From the NCBI GenBank assembly GCA_002471575.1, contig DKQG01000053.1, positions 7,365-71,364 of the forward strand: 64,000 nucleotides of DNA, in the 5' to 3' direction. Positions 53,320 to 62,987 of this stretch are shown here, one piece after another (positions within the stretch are counted from its first letter, which is position 1; each line of letters starts with the position of its first letter). This DNA comes from Alphaproteobacteria bacterium UBA7314. GTDB lineage: Bacteria; Pseudomonadota; Alphaproteobacteria; MPNO01; UBA830. Below the pieces are notes generated by a model. The model was not told the DNA's origin and did no database searches. It saw nothing but the letters and a program-made list of their open reading frames with translations. Position numbers and translations under genes: made by a program.

Positions 53320-55098
53320 ATGAGTGCAGACGAAAAAGACAACGAAGCCGATCCCGACAAAGACGCCCCCAAGGGACCGCCTCAAGGCCACACCCTCGCC
53401 GATCACGAATACGGCGACGTGTTCTTTCACGAACACGGCCCCGATGCCGATCACGATCACGACGACGAGTTCTTCAACGGCCCGATCGAGGAAAACCCGC
53501 TGTGGATTGCCGATAACGTCGTGCTGAACAGCGTTGGCATCGATGTTGGCTCGTCCGGCACCCAGGTGATTTTTTCGCGTATCCATCTGCGCCGCCTGGC
53601 CGAAGACATGACCAGCCGCTATTTCGTAGTCAAACGCGAAACCCTGTTCCAGTCGCCGGTGATGCTGACGCCCTATGAGAGCGAAACCCGCATTTCAGAC
53701 TCCGAACTGGGAAAAATCCTCGACGATGCCTATGCCGCGGCGGGCCTCAGCCCTGGCGACATAGACGCCGGCGCAGTCATCCTGACGGGCGAGGCGCTGC
53801 GCCGCGAAAACTCTCAGGTCATCGCCGCCACCCTGTCCGACAAGGGTGGCGATTTCGTCTGCGCCACCGCGGGCCACCACATGGAAAGCATGCTGGCGGC
53901 GTTCGGATCGGGTGCCGCCGCCGCATCGCATGACGGCGATAAGCGCATCCTGAATGTTGATATCGGTGGTGGCACGGCGAAACTCGCCATTCTTGAAGAA
54001 GGCCAGGTCAAGGTGACGGCGGCGGTCCATGTCGGCGGCCGGCTCCAGGTGGTGGACGGGAACGGCGTGATAGAACGCCTCGACCCCGCCGGGCGGACTC
54101 ACGCGGCTCGTGCAGGCTTCGACTGGAATATCGGCGATACCGTGACGTCGGAGCAGTTGGATGCGGTGGCCGATGGCATGGCGCAGACCATGATCGACGC
54201 CCTGGTGGTACGCCCGATCCCCGATGACATCGCCAATTTCTATCTGACTGACCCCATCGTCGACTGGGGGCATATCGACGGCGTGATGTTCTCCGGCGGC
54301 GTGGCGGAATACGTCTACGGCCGCGAAGAGCGTGATTTCGGCGATATGGGCAAGCGTCTCGGCACCGCGCTGGCGCGCCGGCTGAAACAGAAGGCCCTGC
54401 CGTGGCCATTGCTTGAGGCGGGCGAATGCATCCGCGCCACCGCGCTGGGCGCGTCGGAATATTCGGTTCAGCTGTCAGGCAACACCACTTTTGTGTCGGA
54501 TTACGCAGAACTCCTGCCGCGGCGCAACCTGCAGGTCATCCAGCCGCCCTACGACTGCCCCGACGAGATCGTCGCCGACGACGTGGCCGGGGCGATAAAA
54601 GCCCATCGGGCGGCGTTCGAGGTCGACGGTGCCGACAGTGAAATTGCCCTGTCGTTTCACTGGAAGGGTATGCCGGCGTATGAGCGCATGTACGCCTTCG
54701 CTGAAGGGTTGGTGCTGGGCCTCGACGACATGATCGCCGCGAGAAAGCCGCTGTTCATCGTGCTCGACGGCGATGTCGCGCAGTCGCTTGGCCATATCCT
54801 TAAGGACGAGCTGGAAATACCAGTCGGCGTGCTTGTGATAGACGGCGTGGTGCTGTGGGATTTCGACTATATCGATCTCGGCAAGATCCGCCTGCCGTCG
54901 CGCACTGTGCCGGTGACCATCAAGTCGCTGGTGTTCTCCGACGATCCGCGCTCCGGCCAGCGGCTCGACCACGAACATGGTGAGTCTCACGGTCATGGCC
55001 ATGAGTATTCTCCTGGTCACTCCCATTCCCACACGCACAATTATGGGCATGGCCATCATCACGATCACAACGCCGATCACGACCACAGCCACGATTGA
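53320..55098 (+). CDS. EutA-like (ethanolamine ammonia-lyase reactivase family) protein with His-rich tails
   Basis: A 592-residue actin/Hsp70-fold protein. The core (about 70-545) matches EutA: SVGIDVGSSGTQVIFSRI, LNVDIGGGTAKLAIL and MFSGGVAEYVYGREERDFGDMG. EutA reactivates the B12 enzyme ethanolamine ammonia-lyase. No eutB or eutC is nearby. Both ends carry His/Asp-rich extensions (residues about 23-52 and 550-592, such as HGHGHEYSPGHSHSHTHN) like those of metallochaperones. The tail suggests nickel, zinc or cobalt handling. The bicupin gene follows on the same strand. The true target is unknown. Confidence 0.8.
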   Translation: MSADEKDNEADPDKDAPKGPPQGHTLADHEYGDVFFHEHGPDADHDHDDEFFNGPIEENPLWIADNVVLNSVGIDVGSSGTQVIFSRIHLRRLAEDMTSRYFVVKRETLFQSPVMLTPYESETRISDSELGKILDDAYAAAGLSPGDIDAGAVILTGEALRRENSQVIAATLSDKGGDFVCATAGHHMESMLAAFGSGAAAASHDGDKRILNVDIGGGTAKLAILEEGQVKVTAAVHVGGRLQVVDGNGVIERLDPAGRTHAARAGFDWNIGDTVTSEQLDAVADGMAQTMIDALVVRPIPDDIANFYLTDPIVDWGHIDGVMFSGGVAEYVYGREERDFGDMGKRLGTALARRLKQKALPWPLLEAGECIRATALGASEYSVQLSGNTTFVSDYAELLPRRNLQVIQPPYDCPDEIVADDVAGAIKAHRAAFEVDGADSEIALSFHWKGMPAYERMYAFAEGLVLGLDDMIAARKPLFIVLDGDVAQSLGHILKDELEIPVGVLVIDGVVLWDFDYIDLGKIRLPSRTVPVTIKSLVFSDDPRSGQRLDHEHGESHGHGHEYSPGHSHSHTHNYGHGHHHDHNADHDHSHD

Positions 55099-55206
55099 AC
55101 GACTGACGTCGGCGACGTATAAAAACAGTTAGCAATCGAAGTAATATTGTTGGCGGTGACAGAGCTTGAGCCGCAAACGTAAAGTAGGATTACGCGGAGC
55201 AGACAC

Positions 55207-56349
55207 ATGACCGACGACGGTAGCAAGAACGCGATCGTTTCCGATTCTATGGCGAAGAAATTCGCCTCCGAGAAAGAGACCCCCTACACCAGCTGGGTGA
55301 AAGACGAGGGGCTAGACATCATCTCTTCCATCTACGTCCGCAACCTCTACACGCTGGAGCTCAAGCCCTGGGCGCGGCGCGAAGGTCACGGCGTTTTCCT
55401 CAACCACGATGCCTCACGCACTTCGAACGACTGCTACGTCTGCGAGATCGATCCCGGCAAGAAGCTGGCGCCGCAGCGCATGCTATTCGAGGAAATGATT
55501 ATGATCCTGTCGGGCCGCGGCTCGACCAGCGTGTGGAACGACGCGGGCGAACGCATTACCTTCGAATGGGGCCCCGGCGCGCTGTTCGCCATCCCGCTCA
55601 ACTGCTGGCACCAGCATTTCAACGCCTCCGGCTTGGAACCCGCGCGCTTCGTCGCGGTGACCAACATGCCGCCGACTATGAACATCTACGAAGACCCAGA
55701 ATTCATCTTCAACACGCCCTACGATTTCAAGGGCCGCTTCAACGGCGAACCCGACTATTTCGCCGCTAAGTCGGAAACCGACGGCTTCAAGCTGGTCACC
55801 AATTTCGTGCCCGACGCGGTCAACCTGCCGCTGATCGAGGCCAAGGAACGCGGCGCCGGCGGAGGGCACATCCGCTTCAACTTCGCCAAAAGCTCGATGA
55901 ACGCGCATATCTCGCAGTTCCCGATCGGCACCTACAAAAAGGGCCACCGCCATGGGCCGGGCGCGCATGTCATCATACTGTCGGGCGAGGGCTATTCTCT
56001 GATGTGGCCCGACGGGGAAGAACCGAACTATTACCCATGGGAAGTCGGCACCATGATCGTGCCGCCCAACATGTGGTGGCACCAGCATTTCAATACTGGT
56101 ACCACGCCGTCCCGCTATCTCGCTTTCAAGTACGAAGGCGTAGCAGTTCGTAACGCGCAGGGCGTGCCCAAGGCCTGGATCTCGGCACGGATCGGCGGCG
56201 ATCAGATCGACTATGCCGACGAGAGCGCCGGCGTGCGCGCGCGTTTCCAAGACGCGCTGGCCGAAAATGACCTGGCGCCCGACATGGACCAGTTCTATAA
56301 GGCGGAAATCCCCGACTTGCCCCCCAAACCGGCGCAGGAGCCGGGGTAG
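55207..56349 (+). CDS. Bicupin protein following the EutA-like gene
   Basis: A 380-residue protein with two cupin domains. The first has PLNCWHQHFNASG at its end, the second HRHGPGAHVIILSGEGYSLMW then PPNMWWHQHFNTG. The repeated WHQHFN is a clear internal duplication and likely metal-binding. It resembles gentisate dioxygenase-like cupins in architecture, but the residues do not prove a dioxygenase. No signal peptide. Gap to the EutA-like gene is 108 bases. Confidence 0.8.
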   Translation: MTDDGSKNAIVSDSMAKKFASEKETPYTSWVKDEGLDIISSIYVRNLYTLELKPWARREGHGVFLNHDASRTSNDCYVCEIDPGKKLAPQRMLFEEMIMILSGRGSTSVWNDAGERITFEWGPGALFAIPLNCWHQHFNASGLEPARFVAVTNMPPTMNIYEDPEFIFNTPYDFKGRFNGEPDYFAAKSETDGFKLVTNFVPDAVNLPLIEAKERGAGGGHIRFNFAKSSMNAHISQFPIGTYKKGHRHGPGAHVIILSGEGYSLMWPDGEEPNYYPWEVGTMIVPPNMWWHQHFNTGTTPSRYLAFKYEGVAVRNAQGVPKAWISARIGGDQIDYADESAGVRARFQDALAENDLAPDMDQFYKAEIPDLPPKPAQEPG

Positions 56350-56539
56350 GGTGGATGGATAGACCATTTTCATGATCGAAGCGCAAACTTATGGCACGTG
56401 TACTTATTGTCCTACCCCTTACACAGGGCCGTAATTTTTAGGTACCAAATGGGTATGGACAAATTTTCCATTTTTCTGTGTTTTGATTCTTAGATCTGTT
56501 ATAAGGGCTATGTGTTGAGGAGGAAATTAGGTTTTTATT

Positions 56540-57256
56540 ATGGACAAAACTCTACTACTAAACCCTTCAGATTATGTGGGCGTCACATTCTGGATCATCT
56601 CGGCAGCAATGGTTGCCGCAACATTCTTCTTTTGGGTGGAGCGCGATCGCGCTGTCGGAAAGTGGAAGACATCACTCACCGTAGCAGCCATGGTTACCGG
56701 CATCGCGGCAATCCATTACTTCTATATGCGTGAAGTCTGGGTTGGAACAAACGCGAGCCCGACTGTGTTCCGCTACGTGGATTGGTTGCTGACTGTTCCG
56801 CTACAGATTGTCGAATTCTATCTTATTCTTGCCGCGATGACGGCGGTAGCTACCGGATTGTTCTGGCGTCTGCTAGTCGCTTCTCTGGTTATGCTCATCG
56901 CAGGATACCTAGGCGAGGTAAATGCAGAAAATTCCTCTACTCTCTGGATCTGCTTCGTAATCGGAATGGCTGGTTGGCTTTACATCCTCTATGAAATCTT
57001 TGCTGGCGAAGCCAGTAAGATTAATGCCAGCCAAGGAACGGAAGCCGGACAAAGGGCTTTTAATGCTCTCCGGATGATCGTAACCGTGGGCTGGGCTATC
57101 TATCCGCTTGGATATCTCTGGGGATATGCTGGCGGTGGAGATGCTGCAGCGCTCAACATCATCTACAACTTGGCGGACTTCGTTAACAAGATCGCCTTTG
57201 GTGTTGTGATCTGGGCCGCTGCCACGTCGGATAGCGCAAGTAAGTCCGCTTCCTAA
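56540..57256 (+). CDS. Proteorhodopsin, blue-absorbing type
   Basis: A 238-residue seven-helix light-driven proton pump. By alignment to green proteorhodopsin, the proton acceptor is D81 (D97), T85 (T101) and the proton donor E92 (E108), in RYVDWLLTVPLQIVEFYLIL. The tuning residue is Q89 (L105 in green type), so absorption should be blue. H59 pairs with the acceptor and the retinal Schiff base is K217 in DFVNKIAFG. No cleavable signal is visible. TATAAG at 56500-56505 and GAGGAGG at 56517-56523 precede the gene; the latter is 16 bases from the ATG, longer than usual. Confidence 0.97.
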   Translation: MDKTLLLNPSDYVGVTFWIISAAMVAATFFFWVERDRAVGKWKTSLTVAAMVTGIAAIHYFYMREVWVGTNASPTVFRYVDWLLTVPLQIVEFYLILAAMTAVATGLFWRLLVASLVMLIAGYLGEVNAENSSTLWICFVIGMAGWLYILYEIFAGEASKINASQGTEAGQRAFNALRMIVTVGWAIYPLGYLWGYAGGGDAAALNIIYNLADFVNKIAFGVVIWAAATSDSASKSAS

Positions 57257-57269
57257 ACAACTACTTTTA

Positions 57270-57316
57270 AAATGGCGGTGTGTCCATCCAACGATGGCTC
57301 ACCGCCATTTTTTTCG
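57270..57316 (+). terminator. Strong terminator or attenuator between proteorhodopsin and crtE
   Basis: AAATGGCGGTG (57270-57280) pairs perfectly with CACCGCCATTT (57300-57310), followed by seven T. An inner pair (CCATC/GATGG) extends the loop. Only about 16 bases separate it from crtE, so no promoter fits between. crtE must be reached by read-through, giving high opsin and low carotenoid enzyme levels. Confidence 0.85.
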
Positions 57317-57326
57317 CGTTTAGGAG

Positions 57327-58370
57327 ATGAGGGTGCTTGAAATTATCGATATAGAGAAATCGCTTGCGGCTTGCACCGAATATCCAGATCTTTCAGCGCT
57401 CTCTGTAGCTTCGAATTTAACGGAAGCTATTAATTCGATTTTACCCGACGAGCGTTCTTCTTTATCTGCAGCCGCCCGGCTCCATTTTCAAAACCCCGGT
57501 AAGCTGCTCAGGGGCATAACCTCTCTAAGATTATCTAAAGGCATAGGACTTGATTGGCGCAGGGCCATCGATTGGGCGGTTGCTGTCGAATTGATGCACA
57601 ATGCGTCGCTCGTGCATGACGATATCTGCGATGAAGACCAATTTCGGCGAGATCAATTTTCAGTAGTTTCTAGCTTTGGAACCCCAATTGCGGTCTGTTT
57701 GGGTGATTGGCTGGTGGCGCGAAGCTTTGAACTTGGAGTTAGAGCCGCTCAAGATGGTCCAGGTACTCGCGTTATAGAAATCTTGGCCTCGGCAATGCGG
57801 CGTTTATCTGCGGGTGAAGCTGCCGAATTTTCGAGCCCTAAGCTCTTGGAATGGGCGGACTATGAGGAAATCGTCCTTCATAAGACCGTGCCATTGATAT
57901 CTGCCTCGATTGAGGGTCCTCTGCTCCTGTCTGATCGCGAGGCAAACACAGCTGATATCAGATCTGCAATTAATGCTCTGGGCATCGCTTATCAGATCTC
58001 CAACGATATGGCTGACATATTAGACCGGGATGGGAAACCCGGTCCTTTCAACGACTTGCGAAAACGTTCACCTAATGCCGTTTTGCTCTCTTTCAGGGAG
58101 CAACTCAGCGGGAAAGTCCGAGATGAGTACGATGCCTGGTGGGGAAATTTATCTGGCCCGACTATTGAGGAGTGGATCGCGCAAATTCACTCAAGCGTGT
58201 CCTTGGACATCTGTTCGCAAAGGCTGAACGCAAAGCTTGATGACTTCACGAGTAGCTATAACAAGTTGCCAGATTATATTCTTGAGGCACTCGATCCCAT
58301 CCTTGTCTATCTTAACGCTTTGACGTCGGTTTATGCTTCGCCAACTAGTGCCCCATTCGACCTAAATTGA
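57327..58370 (+). CDS. crtE: Geranylgeranyl diphosphate synthase
   Basis: A 347-residue polyprenyl synthetase. The first Asp-rich motif is HDDICDED and the second NDMADILDRDG. It makes C20 GGPP for the carotenoid route. The start may be GTG at 57333: AGGAG (57322-57326) touches the ATG at 57327 but is well spaced from the GTG. It is the first gene of crtE-crtI-crtB-crtY-blh. The stop overlaps the crtI start. Confidence 0.9.
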   Translation: MRVLEIIDIEKSLAACTEYPDLSALSVASNLTEAINSILPDERSSLSAAARLHFQNPGKLLRGITSLRLSKGIGLDWRRAIDWAVAVELMHNASLVHDDICDEDQFRRDQFSVVSSFGTPIAVCLGDWLVARSFELGVRAAQDGPGTRVIEILASAMRRLSAGEAAEFSSPKLLEWADYEEIVLHKTVPLISASIEGPLLLSDREANTADIRSAINALGIAYQISNDMADILDRDGKPGPFNDLRKRSPNAVLLSFREQLSGKVRDEYDAWWGNLSGPTIEEWIAQIHSSVSLDICSQRLNAKLDDFTSSYNKLPDYILEALDPILVYLNALTSVYASPTSAPFDLN

Positions 58371-59887
58371 GTTCATCTGACGCGCCGGCCCGCCCGCATG
58401 TCATCGTGGTAGGTGGTGGTTTCGGCGGTATTGCATCTGCGCTCCGGTGCAGAGCCATGGGCGCGCGTGTAACTCTCATCGAAAGGTTAGATCGCCTTGG
58501 CGGAAGGGCGCAGGTTTTTCAAATCGATGGATTTAAGCACGATGCCGGGCCAACTGTAATTACAGCACCATTTCTATTTGAGGAATTATTCGAGTTATTC
58601 GATGAAAATATTAACGATCATCTAAAATTCGTCCCACTTAACCCCTGGTATCGTTTTTATTTTCACGACGGCCGTACATTTGATTACGGGCAGGATATGG
58701 ATGCGATGGAAAAAGAAATTTCCTCGTTCAATCCTGATGATGTTGAAGGTTATAACCGTCTCGTTTCTGCATCGAAGCGTATTTTTGATATAGGTTTCAC
58801 TAAATTAAGTCATCAGCCTTTCACTAAATTTGGCACTATGGTGGCCCAAATTCCGTCTTTGCTCGCGTTGCGAGCTGATCGAACGGTTAGCCAATTAGTA
58901 AACCGGCATATCAAAGATCCAATGTTACGCAGGGCGTTTTCTATTCAACCTTTGTTGGTTGGCGGTAATCCCTTTACGACAACCTCAATTTACTCCCTGA
59001 TACAATATCTGGAGAGAAAGTGGGGAGTACATTTCTGCATGGGTGGCACGGGAGCGCTTGTTGATGCTCTCTGTGATCTACTCGTTCGGCAGGGCGTTGA
59101 CATCGTAACTGGCAGAGACGTCTCGCGGATAAATGTTGACCGGGGAGAAGTCTGTGGAGTTTCTCTTGATAATGGTGAAAATATTTCGAGCCAGTATGTG
59201 GTTTGTAATGCCGACCCACCGACAGTCTATAAAGAAATGTTGGATAGGGGAAACGTCTTTGAGAGGCGTCTGCGAAGGCCTTTACCCGAAAAGATGACAA
59301 AATATTCGATGGGTCTGTATGTCCTCTATTTCGGGACCACCCGACAATACCCAAATATTGCCCATCATACGATTTGGTTAGGAAAACGCTTTAAAGGTCT
59401 TTTAAGAGATATTTTTGACCGAGGTGAACTTGCTGAAGATTTTTCTTTATACGTTCACAGGCCCACGGCAACCGACCAAAGCTTTGCCCCAGAGGGTTGT
59501 GATAGTTTTTATGTTTTATGTCCGGTCCCTAATTTAAAATCGGAATTGAACTGGGAAATTGAAGGCAAAAAATTGAGAGACGACATTGTGTCAGCTCTTT
59601 CAAGGACTATCCTTCCGGACCTCGAGGAACATATCACCGCCGACTTTTGGATGGATCCCACGGATTTTCGAAACGATTACCGATCCCGTCATGGAGCAGG
59701 CTTCTCGATAGCCCCCATATTTCGGCAATCGGCATGGTTCCGATATCGGAACCGAGACCCGAGAATTAAAAATTTGTATTTCGCCGGTGCTGGCACCCAT
59801 CCCGGCGCAGGATTACCGGGCGTGGTGAGCTCGGCGAAGGTGGTCGAAAGAATGTTGAAAGAAAGCCCTGAAAATATTTTTTCTTAA
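58367..59887 (+). CDS. crtI: Phytoene desaturase
   Basis: A 506-residue FAD enzyme that turns phytoene into lycopene. The dinucleotide-binding N-terminus VIVVGGGFGGIASALRCRAMG and the C-terminal FAD motif NLYFAGAGTHPGAGLPGVVSSA are intact. The start is TTG at 58367, overlapping the crtE stop as TTGA. Gene order and short overlaps show one coupled operon. Confidence 0.95.
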   Translation: MSSSDAPARPHVIVVGGGFGGIASALRCRAMGARVTLIERLDRLGGRAQVFQIDGFKHDAGPTVITAPFLFEELFELFDENINDHLKFVPLNPWYRFYFHDGRTFDYGQDMDAMEKEISSFNPDDVEGYNRLVSASKRIFDIGFTKLSHQPFTKFGTMVAQIPSLLALRADRTVSQLVNRHIKDPMLRRAFSIQPLLVGGNPFTTTSIYSLIQYLERKWGVHFCMGGTGALVDALCDLLVRQGVDIVTGRDVSRINVDRGEVCGVSLDNGENISSQYVVCNADPPTVYKEMLDRGNVFERRLRRPLPEKMTKYSMGLYVLYFGTTRQYPNIAHHTIWLGKRFKGLLRDIFDRGELAEDFSLYVHRPTATDQSFAPEGCDSFYVLCPVPNLKSELNWEIEGKKLRDDIVSALSRTILPDLEEHITADFWMDPTDFRNDYRSRHGAGFSIAPIFRQSAWFRYRNRDPRIKNLYFAGAGTHPGAGLPGVVSSAKVVERMLKESPENIFS

Positions 59888-59901
59888 CACTATAATTTCC
59901 G

Positions 59902-60861
59902 ATGCAAGCGTTCGCTAAAAAAAAAGCTTTCTCGTCTGCCGAGAAAGTCGCTGATGAAATGCTCCGAAATCATGGACGCTCTTTTTATTGGGCGCGCCAC
60001 CTTCTTGGAAGGGAAACAGCACGCCGGTCAACCCTCCTTTATTCGTTCTGCCGTTTTATCGATGATATTGCCGATGGTGATTTGCCTGGTGGTGTAGATT
60101 TACTTCGCACTATAAGGTCACAAGTGGAGACAGGCGATCAGGGTGAAGCCTCCGAATGTATCCCACAAGTGCAAATATTCTTAGCTTTGACCCGGGAGGT
60201 GGGTGTCCCTGTAACTGCTGCACTCGATTTGATCGATGGCTTAATATTTGATCAGGGGAAGGTTGCGATCGATGATCAAGATCAATTGATCGTTTACGCC
60301 TACCAGGTAGCCGGGACTGTCGGGCTCATGATGGCGCCAATATTGGGCTGCTTGGATAGGCGCGCGAATGTTTTTGCCGTCGATTTGGGCATTGGGATGC
60401 AGCTTACGAATATCGCCCGGGACGTAGCAGAAGATGCCAAATTGGGCCGCCGCTACCTTCCCGCGGTTTGGTGTAACAATATCTCGGCGCAGGAAATTTC
60501 AGGAAATATAGATGGGTTTGATCCCGATTCCAGGCATGAAATTTCGAAGGCCGTGCTTAAAACCCTCGATCTCGCAGAGGTTTATTACCATTCTGGGATC
60601 TCAGGGCTAAGGTATTTGCCACTGCAAAGTAATCTCGCTATAGGGGTCGCGGCATTTATTTACAGGGCGATTGGCCGAAGTTTGGTCAAAAAAGAAGGAG
60701 TTTGGTGGCGCGGGCGAGAAATTGTGGGCCCTGGGGGGAAGTTGACGGCATCGATCCGAAGTTTACACCGCCTCACGTCTCTGTCACGCCCACACCATTC
60801 ACACGATGAAAGGCTTCACGCCCCCCTAAAATCTCTCGAGCGCCAAGATGATAAGCGTTGA
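59902..60861 (+). CDS. crtB: Phytoene synthase
   Basis: A 319-residue head-to-head prenyl transferase that joins two GGPP. It has YSFCRFIDDIADGD (DxxxD type) and GIGMQLTNIARDVAEDAKLGRRYLP as second Asp-rich site. It lies 14 bases after crtI and overlaps crtY by 14 bases. Confidence 0.95.
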   Translation: MQAFAKKKAFSSAEKVADEMLRNHGRSFYWARHLLGRETARRSTLLYSFCRFIDDIADGDLPGGVDLLRTIRSQVETGDQGEASECIPQVQIFLALTREVGVPVTAALDLIDGLIFDQGKVAIDDQDQLIVYAYQVAGTVGLMMAPILGCLDRRANVFAVDLGIGMQLTNIARDVAEDAKLGRRYLPAVWCNNISAQEISGNIDGFDPDSRHEISKAVLKTLDLAEVYYHSGISGLRYLPLQSNLAIGVAAFIYRAIGRSLVKKEGVWWRGREIVGPGGKLTASIRSLHRLTSLSRPHHSHDERLHAPLKSLERQDDKR

Positions 60862-61990
60862 GAAAAGCATTCTATTCGCAGCAATTGTAGGTGGTGGATG
60901 TGCTGGCCTGACAGCAGCATATCGTCTCGAACAGGGAGGCGCCAAGGATCTAGCGATTCTGGAACCAAATGAGTCGAGACATGACCACATCTGGGCCTAT
61001 TGGGATGATGGCGGAGCAGACTTACTGCCCGCAAGGCACCTCGCAACTGGGCATTGGAAAAACTGGGATTTCATAACTGATAGTGACGCCGTCCGTCTCC
61101 ACGGCGACAGGTTTGTTTACCGGGCGGTTTCTTCGTCCTCCTTTGAGAACTTCGTCAGAGAAAATTTACGAGATGTTAAACAAATCAGAGAAAAGGTTAT
61201 TTCAGCGGATAAGTTGCGCGAATGTTTTGAGATTTCATTAGATAGTGGACGCATAATTTACGCCAAAAATTTGCTCGACAGCCGTTCGCCGCCAATTTGT
61301 GAGGGTGACTTTCTCCAGCACTTTTTGGGCTGGCAGGTTCGTGCCGACGCACCAACATTTGATGAGGAGACGGCAACTCTGATGGATTTTCGTGTTTCTC
61401 AAGACCAAGGGATCCACTTCATCTACCTCCTACCGTTCAACTCTCGTGAAGCCCTCGTGGAGTCTACGGTTTTATCTTGTGAGCCATTATCCGATAATTG
61501 GTATGAGAGACAGATTACTGATTACTTATCTGTGAGATTTCCCCAAGCCAAAACAAGGATCACAAAAAAAGAAAAAGGCATAATTCCTCTCGTTCGATAC
61601 TCGCGTTTGGATGCCTTGGGGGAGCCAATTGGAGTTAGGGCAGGAGCTTTAAGAGCGTCGAGTGGTTACGCCTTTTCACAGATACAAAGACAGATTTTTC
61701 AGATGTTTAACTTATCAAACTCCGAAAAGATTGGCTTTGACGGACTTTTGCCGGCCAAACCCGGATGTAGTCATGTTGAAAGCTGGATGGACCGTGTTTT
61801 TTTAGAGGTTTTGCAGGGTAGACCGGAGCAAGCACCGAAGTTGTTTCTAAATATAGCATCAGGAATCGATGGTGATGCTTTTGCTAGGTTTATGCGTGGG
61901 TACGGTGACCTACGGGGGCGTTTCAATCTGATGAGAAGCCTTCCGACTCGCTTATTTTTCTCTGCCATATTCAAGAGAAGCGCTCCTTGA
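60848..61990 (+). CDS. crtY: Lycopene beta-cyclase
   Basis: A 380-residue CrtY-type cyclase. It starts with an FAD/NAD-binding loop (AIVGGGCAGLTAAYRLEQGG) and contains FLQHFLGWQVRADAP and RRYSRLDALG-like blocks of CrtY. It turns lycopene into beta-carotene, the substrate of the next gene. The stop overlaps the blh start (TTGA). Confidence 0.93.
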   Translation: MISVEKSILFAAIVGGGCAGLTAAYRLEQGGAKDLAILEPNESRHDHIWAYWDDGGADLLPARHLATGHWKNWDFITDSDAVRLHGDRFVYRAVSSSSFENFVRENLRDVKQIREKVISADKLRECFEISLDSGRIIYAKNLLDSRSPPICEGDFLQHFLGWQVRADAPTFDEETATLMDFRVSQDQGIHFIYLLPFNSREALVESTVLSCEPLSDNWYERQITDYLSVRFPQAKTRITKKEKGIIPLVRYSRLDALGEPIGVRAGALRASSGYAFSQIQRQIFQMFNLSNSEKIGFDGLLPAKPGCSHVESWMDRVFLEVLQGRPEQAPKLFLNIASGIDGDAFARFMRGYGDLRGRFNLMRSLPTRLFFSAIFKRSAP

Positions 61991-62802
61991 TCCTCGAATA
62001 TTTAATACCGATAGCTATTATTGTTTTCGTCGGCTTTCCACATGGTGCAGTAGACGGAGTTTTGATTTTGCTGGCGGCGGGCCGAAGTTGGCGGCGTGCA
62101 GTAGCACTTTTTGCCGGTTATTTGTTCGTTGGGCTTGGAACCGCTGGTATTTGGATATCAGAGCCGGTTATTGGCTTGCTCCTGCTTATAGCGCTTTCCG
62201 TGTACCATTTCGGTCGGTTGGATACGGTCAGTTCATTGGAACTGCCCCTCAGAACGTTGAGAGGATTAGCGTTGGGTGCGCTTCCCGTTGTGGTGATTTC
62301 ACAGATCCATCAGACCGAAGTGGAGTATTTATTTCAGATTATAACAAATCGAGACGTTGGCTTTTTGGTCGGTGCGCTCGAAGTAATGACCATGGCTTGG
62401 GCTGCTCTAATTGTTTGGCTAGCGACTGTAAGGAAGGTCTTTTCGTGGGGGCAATTATTTGAAATATCGGCAGTGAGTTGCGTGCTGCTTATTTTACCTC
62501 CCCTTTGGGGATTCGCATTTTATTTCTGCGCTATTCACAGTTTCCGACACGTTCGGAATGTGAAAAATTCGATTTCAACGGTAAGCAAAAACGACTGGAT
62601 CGTTGTCTGGGGTCTTACAATTTTGAGCGCGTTACTCGTACTAGTCGGGCTCACTTGGTTTAATAACGGAGGCCTCTACAAGGGTCTTATTCAGTCTACA
62701 TTTATCGTTCTAGCATCTCTCACGATGCCGCATATGGTTTTGATAGACGGTTTTCGAATTCTCGAAAAATTGGACCGCGGAAGGATCTATAGAGATAACT
62801 AA
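61987..62802 (+). CDS. blh: Beta-carotene 15,15'-dioxygenase, Brp/Blh family
   Basis: A 271-residue integral membrane enzyme that cleaves beta-carotene into two retinals. The conserved His blocks GFPHGAVDG, YHFGR, FCAIHSFRH and TMPHMVLIDG are present. About seven membrane helices. The start is TTG at 61987. It completes the retinal supply for the rhodopsin. Confidence 0.94.
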   Translation: MILEYLIPIAIIVFVGFPHGAVDGVLILLAAGRSWRRAVALFAGYLFVGLGTAGIWISEPVIGLLLLIALSVYHFGRLDTVSSLELPLRTLRGLALGALPVVVISQIHQTEVEYLFQIITNRDVGFLVGALEVMTMAWAALIVWLATVRKVFSWGQLFEISAVSCVLLILPPLWGFAFYFCAIHSFRHVRNVKNSISTVSKNDWIVVWGLTILSALLVLVGLTWFNNGGLYKGLIQSTFIVLASLTMPHMVLIDGFRILEKLDRGRIYRDN

Positions 62803-62987
62803 AGCGCTATATCTTGGGCATTGGAAAAATAAGTTTCAGCTTTTAACTAGTTTGGGAGATGGTTGATGTGCCTTGTCTTCCCTTCAAACAACGACGACAT
62901 ACATAGATCCCGAAAGAGCATGCGATGGCCTTTGAAGCGGGCGGTCTAAAGCCCAGCGAACTATTTTACCTGTAATGGAGATCTGGT

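Noticed and set aside
55483..56373. 296-codon minus-strand open frame
   Set aside because: It is antisense to the bicupin gene and has an unusual composition without any domain.
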